The translations under genes were made by a program, and so were the position numbers. From contig JAIRLA010000274.1 of NCBI GenBank assembly GCA_031259795.1, positions 1-6,001 on the forward strand: 6,001 bases of DNA, read 5' to 3'. This document shows positions 1-6,001 of the stretch, piece by piece (position 1 is the first letter of the stretch; every line of letters begins with the position of its first letter). Source of the stretch: Azoarcus sp. Lineage in GTDB: Bacteria; Pseudomonadota; Gammaproteobacteria; Burkholderiales; Rhodocyclaceae. Under the pieces are notes generated by a model, which saw only the letters and a list, made by a program, of their open reading frames with translations, ran no database searches and had not been told where the DNA came from.

Positions 1-2731
<2,731 letters not shown>

Positions 2732-2735
2732 CGCC

Positions 2736-3260
2736 ATGGTTTTTTCCTTTTCCCCGCGCCGTTCCGCCCGCCGCCTGTGCGCCGCGCTCCTCGTCGCGGG
2801 TTGCGCCGCCGCGCTCGCCGCCTGCGGCTTTCACCTGCGCGGCCCGCAAGCGCTGGCTTTCTCCACGCTCCATGTCAACCTCAGTCCCTATTCGGAACTG
2901 GGCATCACGCTGCGCCGGCAACTGGCGATGAGCGGCAGCACCGCGGTCGAGGAAAATCCGGAGCGCGCCGAGGCCCGCCTCCAGATTCTCGCCAACGAGC
3001 GCACGCGCGAAATCCTGAGCCTCACCGCCGCCGGCAAGGTGCGCGAATACGAGCTTGTCCAGCGCATCCGCTTCCGCCTCGTCGACCGCGACGGCGCCGA
3101 TCTGATCGCCCCCACCAATCTCATCGCGCGGCGCGAATACACCTTCAGCGACGAGCAGATCCTTGGCAAAGAGCAGGAAGAGGCCCTGCTTTACCGCGAT
3201 ATGGAGGCCGATCTCGTGCGCCAGCTCATGCGGCGGCTGGCCACCTGGCGACGCCCGTGA
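2736..3260 (+). CDS. lptE: LPS-assembly lipoprotein LptE
   Basis: LptE is the outer-membrane lipoprotein that plugs the LptD beta-barrel and takes part in inserting lipopolysaccharide into the outer leaflet. The 174-aa product begins with a lipoprotein signal peptide: an Arg-rich n-region (residues 8-13), a hydrophobic Ala/Leu core (about 14-27) and the lipobox LAAC, with Cys30 the probable lipidated residue. Cys30 is preferred over Cys23 because the mature protein then starts CGFHLRG, the hallmark LptE N-terminus. The rest fits the family's small alpha/beta fold, including a charged C-terminal segment (EQEEALLYRDMEADLVRQL) typical of proteobacterial LptE. The ATG lies 4 bp after the leuS stop and the stop overlaps the holA start, so translation is probably coupled along the operon. 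No strong Shine-Dalgarno is seen. Expression probably depends on the leuS promoter. The older family name is RlpB. Confidence 0.95.
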   Translation: MVFSFSPRRSARRLCAALLVAGCAAALAACGFHLRGPQALAFSTLHVNLSPYSELGITLRRQLAMSGSTAVEENPERAEARLQILANERTREILSLTAAGKVREYELVQRIRFRLVDRDGADLIAPTNLIARREYTFSDEQILGKEQEEALLYRDMEADLVRQLMRRLATWRRP

Positions 3261-4261
3261 ACCTGCGCCCGGACGAGTTCGCCCGCCGCCTCGAACAGCC
3301 GCTCGCGCCCCTGTGGGTGGTGCATGGCAACGAATTACTGGCGCTGGAAGCGGCGGACGCCATCCGCGCCGCCGCCCGCCGCCAGGGGTTCGACGAGCGC
3401 GAAACCCTGGTCGCCGACGCGGCGTTCCGCTGGGAAACACTGCTGCTGGCCGCGGGCAATCTATCGCTGTTCGGCGGCTCCCGCCTCGTCGATCTGCGCA
3501 TCCCCGGCGGCAAGCCCGGCCGCGACGGCGGCGAAGTCCTGCAACGCTACGCCGCCGCCCCGCCCGCCGGGGTCGTCACCCTGGTGACCCTGCCCACGCT
3601 CGACTGGCAGGCGCGCAAGGCCGTCTGGTTCAAGGCCATCTCCGAAGCCGGCCTCGCCTGCGAATTCGAAACCCCGGCGCGCGAACGCCTGCCCGCCTGG
3701 ATCGCCGCGCGCCTGGCCGCGCAGCGCCAGTCCGCCCCCGCCGAAGCGCTGGACTTCATCGCCGACCACGTCGAAGGAAACCTGCTCGCCGCACATCAGG
3801 AAATCCGCAAGCTCGGATTGCTGCACGGCGAAGGCGAACTGACGCTGGCCGATGTCGAAGCGGCGGTGCTCAACGTCGCCCGCTACGATATCAACATGCT
3901 GCGCCAGGCACTGCTCGACGGCGATCCCGCCCGCTGCGCGCGCCTGCTCGACGGCCTGCGCGGCGAAGGCGCGCCGCCGCCGCTGGTGTCATGGGCGTTC
4001 GCCAACGAAATCCGCAGCCTCGCCCTGCTGCGCGGCGGCAGCGACATGGGGCAGCCGCTGGCGGCGCTCTTCAAGGCCGAACGCATTTTCGAGGCTGGCC
4101 GCCAGCGCGCCATCCGCGGCGCGCTCGCCCGCCTCACCCGCCCGGCCCTGCAAGCCGCCCTCCTCCACGCCGCCCGCATCGACCGCATGATAAAGGGGGT
4201 CACGCGCGGCGAGGTCTGGGACGAATTCCAGCATTTGGCCCTGCGCCTGTGCGGACGCTGA
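3257..4261 (+). CDS. holA: DNA polymerase III, delta subunit (clamp loader)
   Basis: The delta subunit is the clamp-loader 'wrench': it opens the beta sliding clamp so it can be placed on primed DNA. The product is 334 aa (E. coli HolA is 343). The start is the GTG at 3257, overlapping the lptE stop as GTGA; the reading frame is open further upstream to 2777, but that part lies out of frame inside lptE and resembles nothing. From this start the protein aligns with E. coli HolA from its N-terminus (RPDEFARRL against YPEQLRAQL). NLSLFGGSR at 68-76 corresponds to the E. coli MSLFASR segment, so Leu71-Phe72 are the likely clamp-binding pair. EGNLLAA around 173-179 matches the conserved EGNLLAL of the middle domain, and the C-terminal collar domain ends WDEFQHLALRLCGR against WAELEGLSLLLC in E. 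coli. As usual for delta, no Walker A motif is present. It is the last gene of the operon; the next gene is convergent, 25 bp away. Confidence 0.96.
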   Translation: MNLRPDEFARRLEQPLAPLWVVHGNELLALEAADAIRAAARRQGFDERETLVADAAFRWETLLLAAGNLSLFGGSRLVDLRIPGGKPGRDGGEVLQRYAAAPPAGVVTLVTLPTLDWQARKAVWFKAISEAGLACEFETPARERLPAWIAARLAAQRQSAPAEALDFIADHVEGNLLAAHQEIRKLGLLHGEGELTLADVEAAVLNVARYDINMLRQALLDGDPARCARLLDGLRGEGAPPPLVSWAFANEIRSLALLRGGSDMGQPLAALFKAERIFEAGRQRAIRGALARLTRPALQAALLHAARIDRMIKGVTRGEVWDEFQHLALRLCGR

Positions 4262-4286
4262 AAGAGCATGTCCGCGATTTCCCGGA

Positions 4287-5138
4287 CTATGCTTCCGGCG
4301 GCGGGAACGCCGTATCGACAGCGCCCCAGTAATGCCACGCGGCGGGGTCGGCGCGTACCGCGTCCTCGAACCAAAGGCCGATTTCCCGCATCAATGCTTC
4401 GGGTTCCCGCGCGCGCAATGGCCCGTGGATACGCAACAACCGCCGCGGCGAATCGCCATCCAGCGTCGACGTGAAAACATAGACGGGCGCGCCCGTCTCG
4501 GCCGCCAGCGCGGCCAACCCATTCGACAAGCCGATCGTGCGCCCGAAAAACGGCACCGCGCTCGTGTATCGATGCCCGTAATGCGGGGCGTCGACCAGTC
4601 CCATGATCCCGCCGCCTTCCGCCAGCCAAGCGCGCGCGCGCGCGAACGCACCGCCCGTGGGGACGGGAGGCGCTCCCATCCGCCGTCCCAGGATGGAAAG
4701 CAAGGCGCGCGTCCGCGTGCGTCCGATGAAATCTCCCGGAGCCGCTTCCCATGGCGCATAAATAAGAGAGACGCCCCGTTCATGCGCCCCCAGCGCATAC
4801 GGCGCCGAAGCAATCCCCACCCCCACGTGAAACGTGATCGCCAGGAACGGCCCTCGTTTGGGAAAAGAATCGCCCTCGACCCGCACCCAGTGCCTGTACC
4901 AATGCCGCTGGCGCACCCACGCGAGCGCCACGTCGGCCTGGTCGATCAAGGGCTGGAGCGCGACGCGCCGGCAAAATCCGGCCTCGTCCGCCACATCCAG
5001 CCCATGCGCGCGCGCGCGCGCGCAGGCCGCGCGCGCATTGGGGTCATTCACCCGGCGCGCGGCGCACGCGCGGAACAAGGCATACGCCGCGCGCCACGGC
5101 AGCAAGGCCGCGGCCGCCCAGGGGAGCAAACGCTTCAT
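4287..5138 (-). CDS. LpxL/HtrB-family acyltransferase (lysophospholipid acyltransferase-like), divergent active site
   Basis: The 283-aa product resembles the bacterial lipid A acyltransferase family (LpxL/LpxM, about 290-310 aa), inner-membrane enzymes that move an acyl chain from acyl-ACP onto a lipid. Visible features: a hydrophobic N-terminal segment (about 4-25) that could anchor it; the active-site region FLAITFHVGVGIA with His104; LVDAPHYGHR (181-190) followed by VPFFGR (195-200), matching the DQDYG...VPFFG block of LpxL; TGAPVYVF (215-222); and a terminal PAAWHYWG (266-272), matching the family's PEQW motif. The expected HX4(D/E) motif is incomplete: the acid position is Ile109. It may be a subfamily with another acyl acceptor, a rearranged active site, or an enzyme without transferase activity. 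The ATG at 5138 is chosen over the longer frame opening at 5231 because GGAAG lies 6 nt before it and the hydrophobic segment then starts at the N-terminus. The gene is monocistronic, convergent with holA, and contains two alternating CG tracts. The substrate cannot be deduced. Confidence 0.85.
   Translation of the reverse strand: MKRLLPWAAAALLPWRAAYALFRACAARRVNDPNARAACARARAHGLDVADEAGFCRRVALQPLIDQADVALAWVRQRHWYRHWVRVEGDSFPKRGPFLAITFHVGVGIASAPYALGAHERGVSLIYAPWEAAPGDFIGRTRTRALLSILGRRMGAPPVPTGGAFARARAWLAEGGGIMGLVDAPHYGHRYTSAVPFFGRTIGLSNGLAALAAETGAPVYVFTSTLDGDSPRRLLRIHGPLRAREPEALMREIGLWFEDAVRADPAAWHYWGAVDTAFPPPEA
4630..4642. repeat. Alternating GC tract, 13 nt, inside the acyltransferase gene
   Basis: Thirteen alternating G and C bases lie within the acyltransferase coding sequence, where they encode Ala-Arg repeats around residues 166-170. 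Such tracts can adopt Z-DNA and can slip, but Ala-Arg codon choice in a GC-rich genome explains this length by itself. Confidence 0.8.
5006..5023. repeat. Alternating (GC)9 tract, 18 nt, near the 5' end of the acyltransferase gene
   Basis: Eighteen uninterrupted alternating G/C bases encode residues 39-45 (C-A-R-A-R-A-H) of the acyltransferase. A further 9-nt alternating tract lies at 5028-5036. A gain or loss of one dinucleotide would shift the frame near the N-terminus, so this is a possible slippage site; that consequence is inferred. Confidence 0.9.
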
Positions 5139-5144
5139 GCGCGT

Positions 5145-5149
5145 CTTCC
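5145..5149 (-). promoter_or_regulatory. Ribosome binding site of the acyltransferase gene
   Basis: On the minus strand GGAAG precedes the ATG at 5138-5136 with a 6-nt spacer. It is the clearest Shine-Dalgarno-like site in the window and decides the start in favour of the 283-aa protein over the 314-aa version whose extra 31 residues (Arg/Pro-rich) look like untranslated leader. Confidence 0.6.
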
Positions 5150-5476
5150 AACGCCGAGGGCGCACAGCGTCGGGCGGGGACGCATGTTTCGGAGGCCTCC
5201 CTCCACAGGAAAAACGAAATGCATATGCCATCCACCCAAAATCTGTGAGGCGAGGAAAGCGGGGGAAAGTTGACTACCATCGCGGCACATCAATCACGGG
5301 ACATGGTATTCAGCCATTTTCTGTTCCGCGTCCCGACGAGAGAAGCCCCGATGGATGCCTCGCCGTTCGTCATCGCGGCGGCGTCGCCAAGCACCGGCTT
5401 CCTGGCGCATGGATTTTACCGGCAAACTCGAAGCATGTTCCAACGACCGCCGCGCATGCATGCAAGTCGTTGAAAA

Positions 5477-5504
5477 TATTTAATTTCGTGTTTTCCACTG
5501 TCTA
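5477..5504 (-). promoter_or_regulatory. Candidate sigma-70 promoter reading toward the acyltransferase gene
   Basis: On the minus strand TAGACA (5504-5499, five of six matches to TTGACA) is followed after 16 nt by TAAATA (5482-5477, four of six matches to TATAAT), within the most AT-rich stretch of the window. Transcription would begin near 5470 and leave a leader of about 330 nt before the ATG at 5138. That long leader, and the chance of such matches in AT-rich DNA, keep confidence low. Confidence 0.3.
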
Positions 5505-5508
5505 CTGG

Positions 5509-5620
5509 AAGCGGCGGGAATCCGCTTGCGGCCGGGACTTGGCCGTCCGGCGTCCCGCCCTTGGCGCGCGTGTCACCAGTACACGCTCCGTCGGCTCCCG
5601 CGACTTGGAATCCATTCCAA
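5509..5620. repeat. Series of four short perfect inverted repeats
   Basis: Four small stem-loops follow one another: AAGCGG/CCGCTT (5509-5527, 7-nt loop), CGGGAC/GTCCCG (5533-5557, 13-nt loop), GCGTGT/ACACGC (5568-5586, 7-nt loop), and TTGGAAT/ATTCCAA (5605-5620, 2-nt loop). Arms are 6 or 7 bp and perfect. None is followed by a T run, so they are not ordinary terminators. They could be part of a structured RNA or of a mosaic intergenic repeat; short arms in GC-rich DNA also arise by chance, although the last one is AT-containing and exact. Confidence 0.5.
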
Positions 5621-5643
5621 TAGGCCCGCCTTGAACCGCCGCA

Positions 5644-5669
5644 TGGATTGCCGCGTCGATGCGCTCCTC
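5644..5669 (-). repeat. REP-like intergenic repeat, copy A (partial)
   Basis: On the minus strand this reads from GAGGAGCGCATCGACGCG to GCAATCCA. It closely resembles the widespread intergenic repeat half GAGGAGCGAAGCGACGAA-GCAATCCA that in many proteobacterial genomes starts with CGTCATTGC. Here the usual head of the element has been replaced by GCGG-type sequence. The identification is from memory of that repeat family. Confidence 0.5.
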
Positions 5670-5672
5670 CCG

Positions 5673-5715
5673 CCTCGTCATTGCGAGGGCCCCCACCTCG
5701 TCATTTCTTTGCGGA
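5673..5715 (+). repeat. Two degenerate tandem copies of CCTCGTCATT units (REP-like, copy B)
   Basis: CCTCGTCATT occurs at 5673-5682 and again at 5696-5705, 23 bp apart. The first is followed by GCGAGGG and the second, after an extra TCTTT, by GCGGAGGGG. The first unit also forms a small stem, CCTCG/CGAGG (5673-5677 with 5684-5688). CGTCATTGCGAG is the typical start of the intergenic repeat to which copy A also belongs, here in the opposite orientation, so A and B sit head to head. Confidence 0.5.
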
Positions 5716-5756
5716 GGGGCACGGACAGACATCCCGTTTCTTCTTCTCCCTTTTTA

Positions 5757-5782
5757 TCCAGCGGCGCTTCGCGCCGGATGGA
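5757..5782. repeat. Palindromic hairpin with TTC loop
   Basis: CGGCGC (5762-5767) and GCGCCG (5771-5776) form a 6-bp stem with a TTC loop. Outside an unpaired G on the left and GA on the right, TCCA (5757-5760) pairs with TGGA (5779-5782). This imperfect 26-nt palindrome has the form of a REP hairpin. A T5 run (5751-5755) lies on the 5' side on the plus strand, the wrong side for a plus-strand terminator; on the minus strand it would be an A run. Confidence 0.6.
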
Positions 5783-5797
5783 ACGAAGCCCTCTCCC

Positions 5798-5811
5798 GGC
5801 CCTGACGGGCC
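5798..5811. repeat. Small inverted repeat GGCCC-TGAC-GGGCC
   Basis: Perfect 5-bp arms enclose a TGAC loop directly before, and sharing GGCC with, the long inverted repeat at 5808-5854. The two stems would compete for the same bases, so only one can form at a time. Confidence 0.55.
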
Positions 5812-5854
5812 ACCCTCCCCCCGCTGTACACCCCGCAAGCGGGGGAGGGTGGCC
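5808..5854. repeat. 47-nt near-perfect inverted repeat (17/18-nt arms)
   Basis: The left arm GGCCACCCTCCCCCCGCT (5808-5825) pairs with the right arm AGCGGGGGAGGGTGGCC (5838-5854) across a 12-nt loop; the only defect is one extra C in the left arm. It is the strongest secondary structure in the window. No T run follows it on either strand, so it is more like an intergenic palindromic element (CCCTCCCCC...GGGGGAGGG type, known in several proteobacterial genomes) than a rho-independent terminator, though it could still stabilise or end transcripts. Confidence 0.85.
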
Positions 5855-5899
5855 GCAGACCGGGGGGCGAAGGAAATTCATCGGGGGGGGAGGAGGTTT

Positions 5900-5928
5900 C
5901 GTCGTTGCGAGCGCGGCGGAGTCATTCA
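5900..5928 (+). repeat. REP-like intergenic repeat, copy C
   Basis: The stretch reads CGTCGTTGCGAGCGCGGCGG followed by AGTCATTCA and matches the common element CGTCATTGCGAGCGCAGCGA-AGCAATCCA at 23 of 29 positions by eye. It has the same family core as copies A and B about 200-250 bp to the left. The possible minus-strand gene end at 5922 lies inside it. Confidence 0.45.
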
Positions 5929-6001
5929 TATTTTGCCGCGATCGGCATCCGCCGTCCGCTGCCGAAGGCGCGCGGCCGCAGGCGCAGGATCGGCGGGGCC
6001 T
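5922..6001 (-). CDS. Possible 3' end of an unknown minus-strand gene (partial)
   Basis: The minus-strand frame starting with the codon at 5999-5997 is open from the window edge for 25 codons and ends at TGA (5924-5922). Its translation ends RRMPIAAKYE. Of the three minus-strand frames it has the most G/C at third positions (about 20 of 25) and ordinary codons, as in the neighbouring genes. A second minus-strand frame ends at 5926 and a third stays open, so the choice is uncertain. I do not recognise the protein. If real, the gene reads in the same direction as the acyltransferase, about 780 bp upstream of it, and its stop lies inside a repeat element. Confidence 0.25.
   Translation of the reverse strand, partial: APPILRLRPRAFGSGRRMPIAAKYE

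Larger units (their letters stand above)
5139..5921. other. Intergenic region without a convincing gene
   Basis: No open frame here resembles a protein. The region has three parts. Positions 5139-5470 hold the probable leader of the acyltransferase gene plus plain sequence containing a 10-bp palindrome GCATGCATGC (5454-5463). Positions 5471-5500 are a short AT-rich island. Positions 5505-5921 are dense in inverted repeats and REP-like palindromes, listed separately. Short frames on both strands are Arg/Pro-rich, and several run straight through the repeats, as expected for chance frames in GC-rich DNA. Confidence 0.6.

Noticed and set aside
2777..3256. Upstream open extension of the holA frame, making a 494-aa frame from 2777
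   Set aside because: It overlaps lptE in another frame, is Arg/Pro/Ala-rich, and resembles nothing; alignment with known HolA starts at the GTG at 3257.
4279..4307. TTCCCG/CGGGAA inverted repeat at the convergent gene ends
   Set aside because: The 6-bp arms are 17 nt apart, no T run follows on either strand, and a competing CCGGA/TCCGG stem uses the same bases; too weak to call a terminator.
5139..5231. 31-residue N-terminal extension of the acyltransferase
   Set aside because: The extension is Arg/Pro-rich and unlike the family. The internal ATG at 5138 has a well-spaced GGAAG and is directly followed by the hydrophobic anchor.
4332..5273. 313-codon plus-strand frame opposite the acyltransferase
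   Set aside because: It is antisense to a gene with clear family motifs and a ribosome site, and its translation is Arg/Pro-rich without domains.
5454..5463. Palindrome GCATGCATGC as an operator
   Set aside because: A 10-bp simple-sequence palindrome without a second copy or nearby plus-strand promoter is not enough for a regulatory call.
5270..5473. 67-codon plus-strand frame starting with TTG (internal ATGs at 5303 and 5351)
   Set aside because: No similarity recognised, no clear coding bias and no conserved neighbour; it could be a small gene but nothing supports it.
5502..5732. 76-codon minus-strand frame
   Set aside because: It runs through the REP-like copies A and B and the short inverted repeats; its RNDE-type residues are what these repeats give when translated.
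5883..5896. G8 run followed by AGGAGG, as a G-quadruplex or ribosome site
   Set aside because: Four G3 runs with short loops are not available within a normal distance, and no start codon with a coding frame follows AGGAGG at suitable spacing.
5644..5928. CRISPR array
   Set aside because: The repeats are degenerate, in mixed orientations and irregularly spaced, with no constant repeat-spacer periodicity.
5678..5929. 83-codon minus-strand frame with a Pro-rich start
   Set aside because: It crosses the 47-nt inverted repeat and poly-G/C runs; the composition is driven by the repeats, not by coding.

Overview
This is chromosomal, GC-rich DNA most likely from a betaproteobacterium. The evidence is the conserved gene order leuS-lptE-holA, a LeuRS with the betaproteobacterial-looking signature GMPAENAA after its HMGH motif and a Cys-type zinc ribbon, an LptE with the CGFHLRG start of the mature lipoprotein, and strong G/C bias at third codon positions. 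Species cannot be named from this window.

Layout. Positions 1-118 are a short leader with one plausible -10 element (TATACT, 80-85). Positions 119-4261 hold a tight three-gene plus-strand operon: leuS (leucyl-tRNA synthetase), a 4-bp gap, lptE (LPS-assembly outer-membrane lipoprotein), then a GTGA overlap into holA (DNA polymerase III delta subunit, GTG start at 3257). Only 25 bp separate holA from a convergent minus-strand gene (4287-5138). That gene encodes a divergent LpxL/HtrB-type acyltransferase in which the acidic residue of the HX4(D/E) catalytic motif is replaced by isoleucine. From 5139 to about 5921 no convincing gene is present. The stretch contains an AT-rich island with a candidate minus-strand promoter, a series of four short inverted repeats, and then a cluster of palindromic, REP-like intergenic repeats, including a 47-nt near-perfect inverted repeat. 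At the right edge a minus-strand reading frame of about 25 codons may be the 3' end of another gene; it would stop inside one of the repeats.

How the genes relate. leuS and holA are housekeeping genes for translation and replication. lptE and the acyltransferase both belong to the outer-membrane/lipid side of the cell (LPS export and possibly lipid acylation), but the acyltransferase is transcribed from the opposite strand and is not in the operon. I found no CRISPR array, transposase, phage gene, toxin-antitoxin pair, tRNA or rRNA. No clearly new system is visible. The parts most worth checking are the altered acyltransferase active site with its alternating CG tracts, and the repeat-dense intergenic region 5475-5930.
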